A program made the position numbers and the translations under genes. 64,000 nucleotides of DNA from Panorpa germanica. Its lineage: Eukaryota > Arthropoda > Insecta > Mecoptera > Panorpidae. Of the stretch, positions 30,301-42,800 are shown in pieces. The notes below the pieces were generated by a model that did no database searches, had not been told where the DNA came from, and saw only the letters and a list, made by a program, of their open reading frames with translations. Location of the stretch: contig OY783204.1 of assembly GCA_963678705.1 (NCBI GenBank), positions 24,562,759-24,626,758 of the forward strand, read 5' to 3'. Within the stretch, counting starts at the first letter, position 1. The number at the start of each line of letters is the position of its first letter.

Positions 30301-32342
30301 CACTACAACAATGAACCTTTGGTCGATATATATACAGAACCTCTTATAACACGAAGTTCCTACACTGAAAATTCATACAACTCGATAAAAATATTGCAAT
30401 TGTTATTAAATTACATATATTGTATATAACGAATAAAAATATTTAACAGTATATAGAATAAAGTAGAAAGCCACGCCCACTTATATTTCATATTTGTTGT
30501 AAAGTTCTTCTCATGTATTTTCTACACGTTTATCGTATTTTGAATATTTCGAATTTAGCAAAAATATTTCCAACCACTGTACTAGTGCAGTGAGCATTAA
30601 CTATATGTCTTTTGTGTCGTATACACATGCATATACATGCACATATATTTAAAATATTCCTATAAAGCGCTTTCATACTACACGTACTACATTAAAAGCA
30701 TTATAGATGAGGGTCTATTGTATTCGTCTTTTTAAGGGCGTGACATGATTGGTGTCCAAAATTTGGCCTCCTAAAATGTGTACGTATATTTAATGCGCTT
30801 TTTTAATTAAAAAATATCCTGGCTACACTTAAACTAATATTTTGAAAATATTCAAAAAGCAGTATACTTAAATTTTAATAAAATTCTAGAACATCACGTC
30901 AGTAGCCTAAAATATAGGCAACATCTCTAACACCTACATCATAATCAAAACTATAGCATTTATCAAATTACATGGGGCGTACTAAAATATACTTGTCAAT
31001 TACTTGCTACATTTAAATGCTCTTAAAACGTCATTATGTTATTAGCATAATATTATTATATTTTGAAAGACACAGGACAGGACAAACTTTGCCAATTTTA
31101 ATGTTTATATTTCCTTGGTTGTTTATCCCACGCTTTATTTCAATTTTAAAATGACCTAGTGATGAAAAATGTTCGACATATTTTTCACGTTAAAAATGTC
31201 ATTATGTTCTAATTCATATTTTTAAACATTGATTAGAACATTTTTTGTTTCATTTACACTCGTCTTGTTTTCACGAGTGTGATTGAAACAAAAAATATTG
31301 TTTGAAAATATTTAAATAGGTTATACATTAAATAAAATTATGTCTTAGAAAACTCATTACAACAAAGTTATAATGTATATTAATATAGTATAGACGCAAA
31401 CCATGCATTTACGGTTTTTTTCATCTTGTAAGAAAGAAGCAAAGTGCAATGTCCTCCCTTTTGGTATCTATCTTCAAAATAGGGGTGGAATCAGTTTATT
31501 TTGTTTATCTTGAAAACTATAACTTCCACAAAAAATTTGTAAGAAGCTTTTTTGTAGATAATAATATTATCTACAACTTTTCCTAATAACTTTTTGTTGC
31601 AACTTTTATAATAAAAAAGTTATAAGCAAAAATATAAGTCCTCTTGTAAAGTTTGTAAATTATTGTATACTATGAAAAAGAATTAATTTTAATTTTTGAT
31701 TGCCTAATAAACCTTCAGAACTCTAGATTGTGGTGCACTAATGGTGAAATGTTGCACTAATGGGGGACTTATGTCCTCAACGTTGTTTTACCTCAATTCA
31801 GAGCGCTGAACGTAAGGAATTGCAAGTCAAAATAAGATAAATAGCCACAGAATTGGGCTGCAAGTGCGTTAACCCCTTGCCGATAAGTAAAATCGACTTT
31901 ACAAAAAAAATTAATCAATTATTTTCAACACAAATTAATTAAGTAATCAAACATATTTTTAAAGTAGTTGGAACTTAAAAGAATTAGATAAATTAATATA
32001 TTTTTACTTGTAGCTTAATAATTTTATAGTTCTTCTGTCTATAATGTTGCATTTTACTGATTAAGATCGATCGAAGGTCAATAAACATATTTTTACTATA
32101 AACAACATTTTTTATATCTTTTATAATGATAACTAGTAATCTTACATCAAGAAAATGGTATAAAAAAATCTATAACATTCTTAAAATATTCAAACTATTT
32201 GCTAAAGTATGTTAAACACGTTTTTGCAACAATAATTAACAAACATATTCAATAAACCATAAAATAAAGCATTAATTAATGAAGGTCAATAGGTCATATA
32301 AAAAAACAATAATATAAATTTAAATATTTACTTACCAGGCAT
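10108..32342 (-). CDS. Gyg: Glycogenin with giant low-complexity exons
   Basis: Self-glucosylating glucosyltransferase (GT8) that primes glycogen synthesis in the cytosol. Coding exons: 32342-32336, 26603-26468, 19814-19640, 18254-18092, 17755-17629, 16762-16582, 16422-16396, 15333-13741, 12955-12682, 12344-10108; phases agree, giving 1639 residues. The catalytic domain (1-263) shows FVTLATND-like [10 protein letters not shown], the Mn-binding DxD in FLDADTL (D102, D104), [25 protein letters not shown] and CYSYLPAFK, whose first Tyr is residue 195, the position glucosylated in human GYG1. HFIGNNKPW and a WW(D/N)IF helix follow. The glycogen-synthase-binding motif [17 protein letters not shown] is at ~835-851. 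The start exon encodes only M-P-G. Odd points: a GC donor after 26468, a 27-base microexon, a His-rich exon, and a long tail after the binding motif. Family identity is sure; that all exons occur in one mRNA is inference. Confidence 0.93.
12682..12955 (-). other. Glycogenin exon with glycogen-synthase-binding motif
   Basis: Starts [20 protein letters not shown] and carries [20 protein letters not shown], the conserved block that ends vertebrate glycogenins and binds glycogen synthase. Reading through its donor gives a stop after one more codon (at 12674-12676), so intron retention would make a protein that ends near this motif as in other animals. Confidence 0.9.
12956..13740. other. Glycogenin intron between His-rich and synthase-binding exons
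   Basis: 785 bases of A/T-rich intron. I see no gene, repeat or RNA in it. Confidence 0.5.
13741..15333 (-). other. Glycogenin His-rich exon (531 codons)
   Basis: Phase 0 at both ends. It opens with an Asn/Gln/Pro-rich stretch and a conserved-looking helix ([20 protein letters not shown]), then several hundred residues dominated by His, Glu and Asp with 14-residue tandem units such as [14 protein letters not shown] between about 14370 and 14700, then a Lys/Asn-rich end with [14 protein letters not shown]. The acceptor is CCATAG and the donor CTT|GTAAGT. The repeated CAT/CAC-rich DNA explains the long open frames on the other strand. Confidence 0.85.
15334..16395. other. Glycogenin intron 7
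   Basis: About 1.06 kb between the microexon and the His-rich exon. A/T-rich, with no coding sequence or repeat that I can support. Confidence 0.5.
16945..17383. mobile_element. Foldback MITE, both arms present
   Basis: Lies in the glycogenin intron between 16763 and 17628. Left arm (~16945-17097) is the inverse of the right arm (~17213-17383): both contain AATAACGTATCTACATTTTA/AAAATGTAGATACG, GCAGCTTTAGATTTTG and ACCTGCTGT. The ~115-base centre is unique to the element. Single-sided copies of the right arm occur at 22657-22937, 26201-26400 and 38387-38548. Confidence 0.85.
17815..18070. mobile_element. MITE with TIR TCCCAGTAAACA and TA duplication
   Basis: 256-base element with terminal inverted repeats TCCCAGTAAAC/GTTTACTGGGA, flanked on each side by TA. 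TA duplication suggests the Tc1/mariner type. It ends just 22 bases from a glycogenin exon (18092). A near-identical copy is at 19074-19328. Confidence 0.88.
18255..19073. other. Glycogenin intron 3, upstream part
   Basis: A/T-rich intron between exons 19640-19814 and 18092-18254; apart from the MITE at 19074-19328 I see nothing functional. Confidence 0.5.
19074..19328. mobile_element. MITE, second copy of the CCCAGTAAAC family
   Basis: Matches 17815-18070 almost base for base, in the same orientation, including GTGAAGTGCCCTATTTAGTG and GTATTCCGACAGGTGGAGTA. Ends are CCCAGTAAGC and CTTTACTGGG. Confidence 0.88.
20722..20872. mobile_element. Hairpin MITE, copy 1 (AATCAATAGAAAAACGCAATA family)
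   Basis: The two ends are inverted repeats: TTTTAAATCAATAGAAAAAC at the left and GTTTTCTATAGATTTAAAA at the right. A second copy is at 45957-46092 in a DBS intron with the shared centre AAACTCTGA(A/G)GTTAGTAATGA. Confidence 0.8.
22657..22937 (+). mobile_element. Single-sided copy of the foldback MITE
   Basis: Contains the centre (TTGGAATTTAACTAGAAAAT) and right arm (AAAATGTAGATACGTTATTC through GCCATCTATATTTCGCG) of the element at 16945-17383, ending in ACCTTAA. Confidence 0.85.
23140..23690. repeat. Inverted, GC-richer transposon relic
   Basis: Contains CAGTGGCGTAGCTACCACCG and runs of GGGGCCCC that stand out from the AT-rich background, plus an inverted partner (GGGCCCCCAACAAATTTTGA). CTCGCATCAAACGCATAAG near 23150 has an inverted, diverged counterpart near 23660. 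CAGTGGCG ends are known from hAT-type elements; no transposase remains. Confidence 0.5.
24791..24949. mobile_element. Hairpin MITE with TIR AGGTAACGCTGTCGAG
   Basis: AGGTAACGCTGTCGAGTTTT at the left end is inverted at the right end (AACTCGACAGCGTTACCT), followed inward by T-rich/A-rich complementary tracts. No open frame. Confidence 0.7.
25977..26153. repeat. Near-perfect 83-base inverted repeat, 11-base loop
   Basis: Arms 25977-26059 and 26071-26153 are complementary at 82 of 83 positions by my reading (one G:T-type difference near GTTGTCTC/GAGGCAAC). The loop is AGGGTGTATAA. The arms begin CTCGGAATTCGAGATACC. It lies in glycogenin intron 2. Confidence 0.93.
26201..26400 (+). mobile_element. 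Single-sided copy of the foldback MITE
   Basis: Starts CAGTGGAAGAAAGC, carries AAAATGTAGATACGTTATTC and ends TTTCACCTTAA. It ends 68 bases from a glycogenin exon. Confidence 0.85.
27296..27460 (+). mobile_element. Mariner-like transposon relic
   Basis: Contains GATAGTACCAACCTT, a segment TTACGAGTTATAGTAG and a short frame beginning [11 protein letters not shown] that resembles the start of mariner transposases. Only the beginning of the frame survives. A second relic is at 53262-53468 and an inverted end at 29262-29410. Confidence 0.5.
28359..28560 (-). mobile_element. Inverted, truncated copy of the CCCAGTAAAC MITE
   Basis: Reverse complement of the family at 17815-18070: ATCATGAAAGAGTTCATTTA, GATAAAGTTGATGCGAACTA and CAAATTGTTCACCGGG are recognisable, with more divergence than the copies at 17815 and 19074. 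Confidence 0.8.
29262..29410 (-). mobile_element. Inverted mariner-like relic
   Basis: Reverse complement of the non-coding start of the relics at 27296 and 53262: GTAACTCGTAAACTAATG and AAGGTTGGCACTATTT correspond to their TTACGAGTTATAGT and AGTACCAACCTT. Confidence 0.45.
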
Positions 32343-33856
32343 ATTTGATTGATTCCAAAAAATTTACGTTAAAATAAAATACACTTAATAAATATATAAA
32401 ATAATATTATATAAAAAACACGTTTTAATTGAAATTCCCTCCTAACAGCATACCACTATTCTTCCTTAATCTTGCTCCACAACTGAACTACTAAAGGAGT
32501 TGATGCCGCGGTAAATTAAACTCTGTTTTGATTATCTTTCATCTCGCTCTCTCTTATCAAACTTGTTATATTTATAAAACGGGGTGCGTTCAGAATCTTG
32601 CACAAAAAAACGTATAATTTTTATTATTTTCTTTTAATAATTATTTTAATAGCTTTCTAAAATCATTGATTTAAACTATTTTAAAGATAAATGTTATCGT
32701 TATAGTATTGCCAGATGTTGAGATTTTCTATAATTTATAAAATAAAAGTCATTGGCAAACTAAGTCTAAGTCAGGTAACACTTTCGCTCGTTAATATTAT
32801 AGTTTAGCTATCAATAATATAATTGTAATTAAAATAATTGAGAATCTATTTATTGGTCTTAAAGTGATAAACAATTACTATTTTAAAATAGTTTTTAATA
32901 ACATATATTAAACCTGTTGGCCAATGGTGTTTTAGTTGGTACATTTCAATGCTTAGTTGCGACATCTCTTAATTTAAATGTAAAATGCTCTGTTCGTTAT
33001 TTCTAGTTATGAACACTATACGAATTAAATTTCACATCATGTACATTTCAATTTATATATTTACTGCAAAAATAACATCTCGTTAGAAACGTTAGGTTAG
33101 GAATATATAATAAATTACAAAGAAATGGTAAAGTGCCAAAAATATACAGTCTTTACCTGTAAAAAGGAATAAAACTTTATGATGATAGAAATAAAAAAAA
33201 GAAACTAATTTAATTAATCTGAACGCGAACTAGAAAAATAAAACTAGTGACAACTAGATGTCGCCATCGAATGTTAGGAAAAACATTTTTGAAGAAAGCT
33301 GAACGCATCCTAGCTAAACCAGAAATAAAAATAGGAAATAAATAAAATGTATATATATATGTTGTTCCTTATAAAATTAAAACAACACAGGAACTCCACA
33401 AACTTTTTTAAAACAATTCACAAATATGTTTAATCGAATAATAGGGTTTAGGAACGTGTTTATACCGATTGATTAAATGGATGATGCAAAATAACATTGA
33501 CTGTGACTCCCACAAAGGTTACGGCGCGTTCGAAGAGATCGTTGTCCTTTAGGTACACTCCGGTAAATTCTCATTACTAAATAGTAGAATATCACATTGT
33601 AGCGATGGGAGGTCTCCAATCTGTGCAGTATACTGTATAGAATTACTGCTCTTGGTGCAAGGCCTCTCCCAATTAACATTTTATAATAACAAGTTATAAT
33701 GTAACTACGCAAAAAGCATGTTTGTGTAAAATGCAAAGTGAAAAATATTTCTTTAAGAAATATTTGTGGAATGCCATAAAATAAATAATGGCGCAATGTG
33801 AAGTTGTAATATGTTGTCAATAATATTTATTAAATGTCAAATGAAATAAGTGTAAA
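32343..33856. promoter_or_regulatory. Shared upstream region of glycogenin and DBS genes
   Basis: 1.5 kb separates the two divergent start codons. A minus-strand open frame (33473-33820, 115 codons) sits in it, but its composition is not protein-like and it has no recognisable content. No clear core-promoter motif could be fixed, so calling it a bidirectional promoter rests on position alone. Confidence 0.4.
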
Positions 33857-36800
33857 ATGGCAAAGTCTCCTAACACAATAGAAATGCAAATTGATAGTTT
33901 TTTAGAGCAGTTTAAACGTAGTGCATCAAAAGCTATGGAGGAGCGATCAGATTGGACCAATAATACATCTTCTGTAAATGCACTTGTCAAATCCAGAAGC
34001 GGATGTTTTACTTCTGAGGTTGCTTCTGGTATGTTTATATTTTTTATAACAATTAATTCTTAAATATAAAGCGAAATTTTTTAAACTCTAAATCCTATTA
34101 ATTCCCAAATAATTTTCCCAATGTTCCATTTAAATTGTTTTGATATTGCTTTCAATTTTATAAAATGATTTATTGAAAACACATGACATTAACCACGAGA
34201 ATATCGCTTTTGTAAATAGTAATTACTACGATGTTTATTATTTACTGTGACGATTATAATGTTTTCAACATTAATTATTCTTATATTTTACATAATATAA
34301 AAGAAAAAGTTCATTTAACTGTTTCTTTAAAACTTGTAATTAATAATATGAATCAATCTTGAATAATTAGCCATAACTAATCAATAAAAATTGTGTGTTT
34401 CCAAAGTTATTGTAATTAGTTATGTTAATTATTAATCATTGTTATTTAACGTTGCATATATCTCCTAATAGATGTCACAGCTAAACAAAAGTTAGGGATT
34501 CTTTTAAACAAAACTATTTAACAAAAATAGATTTATATTTTTATTTATTATTTTTACAGTATATTTTATTTTTAGAATATTTGTTTTTTGTTGTTTTGTT
34601 TTAAAAATATTCATTTCATCTTCTAGCGTTTTAATTAAAGCGTATAAGCTGAACGCATCCTCTCCAACTCCACCATTTACAATCGCCATATTGCCTCTCG
34701 GCACGTTTAGTTATTATTAAATAATACTGTATTTCCTATGTTAAATAACAATAAAATCTTAATTAATAATGGTTAAATTTACTATAAAGTTTATTATAAC
34801 ATTAAAACTGTGTTAGATATTAAATAGGGACAGGTAGAAATCGTTGGTAAGTACATAAGTTTTTATTGTACGTATGGCCTATTTTTGTTTGCACTTTCTG
34901 TGTAGATGGGGCAAATGTATTAAAATATTATTTTGTGAGATTATATATAATGTAATATGAATTATTTTTTAGATAATATATATCTGTGGTATTACATATA
35001 TTATGAATAAAGTAAACATAGCTGAAAAAGAAGCGAGTGAGGTTCTCCATTCGCTGTTATCTGTAGATCGACGTTTAGAAAAACATGAAGTTGAACATCC
35101 TCAAGTAATTGTTGTCACTGCTGATTCCTACCAAACCAATTCATCCTCCCAGGATGGAAGTGGTGAAGTCGTCCAACTGAATGCTATTGCAGATGCTTCA
35201 GGAACGATACAATGGCATACTCCTTTTCTAGGACATTCTATATTTTCTTCTGCACCTGCTAATGAGGAACATTTTTCACAGCAGGTAGATATATTATTTG
35301 TAACACTAGTCGCACAATTGCGACAAGACTGTTTTAAGACAAAATTGTCTGCGTTACTTGTTTGTTAATGCGTTCTTATGGTGCTGTCTCAATTTTTCAA
35401 CAAGAAACAAAATTGTCTTTAGCCAGACTTCTCTTCTTTACCAATAATTGATTGAAAACCATTTTAGATATACAAATCAATGTAAAACACTATTAAAATA
35501 TTTATTAACCACATAAGTCGGTTAATATAGCCTGGCGGAGTGCTTTTCTTCGATTACTACTTAGGTGTTTTAAACAATTTTGTTTTGTTTCAAAGTTTCC
35601 ACAAGTATTTCAAAAAACAAAAATAAAGATTAAGAAATTGTATATATTTTGAAATACCAAAGCCTCCTTTAATGTACAAAAATTACTAAAAGTTTATAAT
35701 GCAAGTTTCTCAAGTTTTTTCTCAAAAGCATTTGTGCACATCTCTGTATTCAAATATTATAATACGATCTAAAGTTCCTAATTCGCCACACTGTCATCTA
35801 TCGTCAGTTTTAATATTAATTTTATAAGTTTGTTATGTTTCTTTAGAAGTCTTTCTTGCACATCTTTCTCTTGATTGGCTATAAGCATGTGATGTCATTC
35901 ATTGACTTACAATTAAATATAATTTTTTTAACGCATTTATACATGATTTTACGTTTTTTTATGGCACTACAGTAGAATCTTAAGTGATAAATTGTAGCCA
36001 AATATAAAGAAATACAAGAAATAATATATTTTTTTTAAATTGTAGGTTTCAGTGTTGGAAACAATTGAAGAAACTAATGATGCCAGTGGAATAGACATAT
36101 ATACAGAAGCAAGTATTATAGAAGAAGTTCCAGCACCCGTCAAAACACCATCAAAAGCAAAGAAAAAGAAATCAGAAAATAATCCAGATCATGAGCAACT
36201 AAACAAATTAGAAGATAATCCAGCGCAAGTAAAAACCCGATTTAAGCAAGGATGTGAATGCAAGGATAGTTGCTACAGGGGTTTAAATCCAGAAAATGTT
36301 TACCGACATCGTTTAAACATAGCAGAACTAACAAAAAGTGAACACGATATGTATTTAATGGGGGTTACCATGGCTTGCATAGCTGATCCAACTCAAACTT
36401 CAAGACACAAAGAGAGAAGAAGACTTAGAGCGTCTTACGTATATCAAGGAAGAAGAGTTTGCTTAGATGCTTTCTTATATTTAGAGAACGTAACACATTA
36501 TCAATTAAAAAGAATTCGGACACATGTTATGACCCATGGTGTGGCTCCTAGGGTTCATGGAAATATGGGGAAAAAACCTTATAACACATTTTCTTTGGAT
36601 ATATATAAACATGCTACAGAATTCTTAAAACAGTATTTAGAAAATCACGTTGGAACAAAAGATACCTCGAAGCCTATCGCAATTCGCGGTGACTCTCGCA
36701 AAAATATTTTTGATAATTATAAAGAGTATGGTGAGTTATTGGAGCCAGGTGTTAAATTAATGGGATACTCTACTTTTAGACATTTTATGAAATTACGTTT

Positions 36801-39800
36801 TCCTAATGTTAAATTCGTAAATAAAAGAGAAATTTGGCCTAAAAATGTACCCGGAATTAATAATAAAAGTAAGGATAAAAATAATAAAGAAAAAACCAAA
36901 AATAGTAATGAAATTCATAAAGTTTCTGATGAAGAAATTGTGAACAATATAGAAATTCAAGAATTGGAAGATGGTGGTGTATTGACTGATATGCAACAAG
37001 TTATACCATTGGTTGTTTCACAGGATAATGTTTTACAAAATGTTAATGTTAGTATTGCTCAACAACCCCAGCAAACTACTTATTTAGTTACCCCTATTCC
37101 ACATTTAGTGCAGACACAAAATGGTCAAATGATACAGACGCAAGGTCAGATTGTTCAGGCAGGGGGTTGGTATGGACGATAGAAATTTTGTAAATAGTTT
37201 GTTATAGCTTTTTGTATGAAATAAATAAAACCTTTACAAACAGTAGTATGTAATGTATTTGTATTTTTAGATAACTCGTTAAGAAATAATAAAAACAGAA
37301 GTTAATATTTCAAAATTTGCTTTTTTATATTTTAGTTGCTCTATTTATTTTTGTACAGGAACCTTTTTACATTCTTAAAACTCCTCTTTCTAACTTCTCC
37401 CGACATTTACTCTAAATGTGCTCTAATTTTTCCATACTTCCTACTTAGTTTCTCTTCCTTTGCACCCCAATATTTACTCTCTCTCCTTTCACTCCCTAGT
37501 CTAAATCTCGCGATCACTCTCTTTTCTTTACCTCCTTGTATCTTGTATTATATATTTTTTCCCCTTTATCCTAACGTGTTGTTGGACCTCTAAATCAGAC
37601 TTTGTACCTCTCTTCCTTCCTCCCTTAATATTTCTAGTACATCCACCCTCTTCTTCGTAATACCTTCTCTCTTTTTCCCATTTTGTATCCCCTCCTTTTA
37701 TGTTTTAGTCATGGCGTTTTTCTATTCAGAAAAATGTTCTGATTGCTATTATTTATAACAGATTTTTTTGACAATTAATTTTATTACTAAATTATAAACA
37801 TACGAAAATTATCTACAGAATAAATTTTTAACATGAGTGTAGCGAATGTATAATTAAACTAATCTCCATGTTGCAAAATAATTATACAATATACAAGTAA
37901 ATAAGACAATATGATAATATGTGACTTAGCATAAAATAATGCTAAATTTGCATCAGCTATTATCTGCTTCATCCATAATTACAAATTTTAATTAAACGGA
38001 TAATTCAATATATAATTTTTTTTACGTGATAATAAATTTACATTTTTTGTTTGTTTATTTTGTCAACAGCTGATAAATAACACTTACTAGAACATATGGT
38101 CGGGACCAAGGACTGATTATTCCACACTTTTGGCAGATATTTTCGTTTATTTATCATTTTAGTATTTATTTTTGTGGTGAGTGGGCCGTTTGAAAGAAAA
38201 TTTGTGAGAAAGTTACTTATAATGGACTACTTAAAACGTTTCTTCGCATGTAAATATATTCAATATTTTTCTTATTAAATTTAATATATATATATTATGA
38301 AGTTATATTTTTTATTTACGGATTTTTAAAACAAATTAAAGTTATTTTGGTCTTATTTCTTTAAATATATTAATTTATAGGGCATATAACTAATTGCAGC
38401 TTTAGATTTTGATTCTCGTTTATAGTTACTTACATAAAACGATTTAAACATATAAAAGACATGGTTTTTTTTTATAATATTTAACCTGCTGTATAGTATC
38501 GCCATCTATATTTCGCTAGTCAATATGCCAAGTATCGTTTCACCTTAAACAAAACCTAGTAATATTTAATCTGAAACGACTTTTATTTTATAGCTATTCT
38601 AAAATCTTAGAATTCTTAATATTAGAAGAATTATCAATATGCTAATTCGTGTTAAATTACTATTTTTTTAAAAAGTAGTAATAGTCAGAAAACGTTATAT
38701 ATTAGTTGAAATTTTTACGTAACAGGTAACTTTTGTTATATTGGATAAACCTTAAATACACGTAAATGTGATTAGCGGCATTGAATAATTTTAAAGAATT
38801 TTAGACAAGGTTTCTATTTAATATCCTGAAATTTTAATATTATGTAAAAAATTGCTATATAAATGTAAAAAATGTTGTTTCGTGTTCATTTAAACTGCAC
38901 TTTTTATTGCTAATAGCTTTTATAAAACTGTGACTTAAACATTAAGTGAACATCATGGAAAGTCGTGATAGATAACTTTATCAACATATAAAGTACAATA
39001 AGTGCATTAATTTTTTAAAGTAGGATTTTATGAATTTTTGAAAGGTGACGTAGATATAGCTATTTAAAATTTTAATTTCTGTTTTGCGGCTTAGTTTATT
39101 ATTATAGTTTTTTTAATCATATTAACATCATGAGATTATAATGAAAGTCCATATAATAATACATAAGTGATATATCAATAAATATACCACATATTGTGGT
39201 ATCACTTTTTATACTCTAAAAACTCTACTCTTTTTATACTATAAAAGAGGTGGCAATTCATAGAAGGGAAGAGAGTAGGAATCGGTCGTGACGTCGTGGG
39301 TTTGTTTTTTAAAATTATGATCCGTCTAATAATTAAAGAACAATCTCCTTTAATATTATTTCTCTTATAATATTACGACTTTTTAGAAGATAATGGGATA
39401 TTTAAAGTTCCGATAGCCAACTTTATCAGTTTAATAGAAATGTATTATGACGTGGTTCACAAGCCCATTTTACAGATTATAAAACTAAGAATGTTATTCA
39501 TTTCTAATACGTCACGCCGTCTATAAATTTTTGATATGACACATAAGATTTCATTCAAAAATATTTGTTTTCTAGATAACAAAATGACTAATATCAAAAC
39601 ACTCCCTTTAAGTACTAATTTTGCAAAATCAATCAATAAGGAGCTTTATTAAATAAATGTTATCAAAAACATGCAATAGATAACAAATAACGCAATATAA
39701 AACGAATAAATATAATTTTATTAATAATACAATTCCGTTATTAAAAGAAATGTCATGAAATATATTAAATTTATTCAAAAACTTGTGTCAAAATAGCAAA

Positions 39801-42800
39801 TTTATTAAAAATACAAGAAAAAACAGTTTGATCTTTTGTACATTGGTGAATTATTAGTGATTAGTCATGGGTAAGACATTTATTTTTAGCTAAAGTACTG
39901 TTATTGAAAAAAATCATTTTGATAGCGTAATCACAAATGAATTTGATGTTTGTAATCAAAAATTAAATATATTCATGTTTGTATATATATTGTCTCAAAT
40001 ATAATCATCTTTTTGATACCATAAAAACTGCCAACATTAGTAAGAGATCGTCAGAGGTTATAGCGGAGTTTGTAATTATTGCCAATCTACAAAAGCTAAA
40101 CGCCTGATAGTTATTACGAATGTTTAATATCAAATAAATTTAACGGATTTAAATTTAATTATTTTTATCAATAATCACCAAATGTATTTCTTTATTAATA
40201 TTATTTATGGTTATCAGTGTCGGATTAAGCTGATTGAGAGTCTGAAATGGTAAAATATACGGGGCCCTTAAAAGACTCTTTATAATAGGCCTGTGAATTC
40301 CCTTTTTAAAGTCAAATTTTTTAATTTTTATTTTAAATATATGCTAAATATATTTCAATATTAAAAATTTGATTTTTCTGTTTTGCAACTTCATTTTTAA
40401 CTTAGGGCTGAACACAAAACATGGATGCTATATTATATTCTTGTAATATTTTACATAAGGGAAACCTAGTAATATTTAATTTACAGGGGTCTTGTTTTAT
40501 TATTTTATAGCTATTCTAAAAGTGACTTCGTAAGATTGAACAATTCTTAAAAAGATGTTCTTATAAAATTTTATGCTAATGCGCAAATGATTAAATTTAT
40601 TTTTCAAAAAACAATAAAATAGATAAAAAGAAAACATTGCGTATTAGGTAAAATAGTTTATATAATATGTTTCTTCTGTTATGTTAGATAAACCTTAACT
40701 ACACTAATAAAATTATAGTGAAAATGCAACTTGAAGTTAAACTTTTATGTGACAATATCAACAAATAAATGAATATCACACTAGTCTATAATACGTGACA
40801 CATGACCTCAGAGAAAAAGTGACTAAATAAGGATCTAAGAATGGTTCACATCCCAATTCGCAGAGAGTTCGATTTGAAATAGAAAAATGATATGGTTTAC
40901 TTAATGCTGATTGTACGAACTAGGTTGAAATGTTTGATAAAAAAAATTAGAAATAAAAATTACGTATTTCCATTACATATTAGATTTAGATTTATTTCAC
41001 ACGAGATTTTATAGTACCCGAGTCGTCAGTTTTCGCCGCATATGCCTAATTCGCTACTGGTGAAAAATAGCGTTAAAACGATGTGTTAATCCCAAGAAAT
41101 AACTTTAAGATTTGATATTTTTGAGAGAATACAAGTATATCGAACACATTAAGAACCAGTTTGTTTACTTCTTCAAATCAATACACCACGTCGCGTTCCT
41201 TTATATAATTCACTAGTCGTACATATCGTGTCTTGTTTTTTTTCATATTGTGGTATCATGAATTTTAAAAAAAAATCCTAAAATACTAAAATCTAAATAT
41301 AAAGTGTACTATTTACATTGTTTAATTATTATATTCAATAATTAGAATGTTTATTTTCGTATCAAGTGATTGTACTGTATTGGATTTCATTTATTTTAAT
41401 ATTAAGGTATTTTAAATATTTTTTTGTCTCTAATTATATCTTTGTATAATCATCTCTTATAATGTTTATTATTTTTGGGCAATCTTTATTCCATGAATTA
41501 AATTCTTTTAATAGTAGATACGTATCGTGTAGACATGAAAGTAAACTATGCATTATTAATTACATAAATATGTTATACGAATACATTATATCAATCGCCA
41601 CACATCATTGTGTTTTAAATGAGATAATACCATTTGTTTTTAAAATTTCTTTGTATTTATAAATAGTATTTAATAATTTTTTCTATATTTTATTTACAAA
41701 ATTATTAGCATTATGTATGGAATATTATTCTATTTAAATGATCATATATATAAGCCAGATATGATAGAAAACATTTTCCATTAGTTTCCATATTACACTC
41801 TGTTGTATAAAAGAGATGGCAATTTATAGCAGATTCCTTAATGATAAAAAGATAAAAAATGACTGTTGATAAAGTTGGGTGTAAAATGTCCAATTATTTT
41901 TTATAGTCATTTTCCTCTTTAAATATTGTAAACTATTTAAAGTTATATAAAATACTACTGTATAGTACGGCACGTCCGAAGAAATGCCATCTCTGTTATA
42001 CAACAGAGAAGATTGTATGTGATACGTCATTTGCTACTAACAACTGTGTTGCATCCCATCAAGTTTTATATCTCGATTACTTATTTTTTTGTGACGTCAT
42101 ACGCAGAGTTAAAACAAGCGGTAAAACTGAAATTAAAATTTGATATAGGTCCGTCAAGTTTTGTTTATTTAAAAAAATAAAAACTTCAATATACATATAT
42201 TAACGTACATTTTAATCAAAAATTAACCCATAAAAAATGAGTTCACAAGCCAATTGTTATTTTATCTTAGAAATATTTTGTCAGTGACGTTTAAGATACT
42301 AATTATAAAAATAAATATATTCTACTTTAGTTACGAATGATATAACTACTTATACGTATTTCACTAGAATAACAATTTAATTTACCACGTGAAATAGTCT
42401 TTAAACTTGTAAAATAGCAGAGTTATTGTTTGTTATCGTGAGTTTGTAGATTGCATAACCGATATTCACAATCATTATTGTGTAATACATTCAGTCTTTA
42501 TTCTCTGTGGTTTGTAATTTACCTGTTTGCAAATTATATTAGTTCTAGTATACTATACCATACTATACGAACTCTACAGCTACGCCTGTATTTCTTAATG
42601 TCATTTTGTAAAATTTAATTTGGCGGTAGTATGGTTTCTAAAATCACAAAACGTCACATCCTTTGCAAATAATACAATTCTGTGAAATAAATTTAGTATG
42701 TAATTTGTAATATAACATACAACTTTAATTTATATTTGCTAAGTAAATAATACATAAAACATAACCTAAAATAACAGTGAAACAAAGAATCTACTAATAT

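Larger units (their letters stand above)
26604..32335. other. Glycogenin intron 1
   Basis: 5.7 kb between the seven-base coding start exon and exon 2, with donor GTAAGT (after 32336) and acceptor TTTTCAG. It holds mariner-like relics (27296-27460; inverted 29262-29410), an inverted MITE copy (28359-28560) and otherwise A/T-rich sequence with no supportable gene. Start-proximal introns of this size often hold regulatory elements, but I cannot point to any. Confidence 0.6.

Noticed and set aside
33473..33820. 115-codon minus-strand frame between glycogenin and DBS starts
   Set aside because: No recognisable domain, sits in the presumed promoter region, and composition is not clearly protein-like.
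37336..37593. 85-codon Leu/Ser/Phe-rich frame resembling a membrane protein
   Set aside because: Product of the pyrimidine-rich tract; no conserved features.
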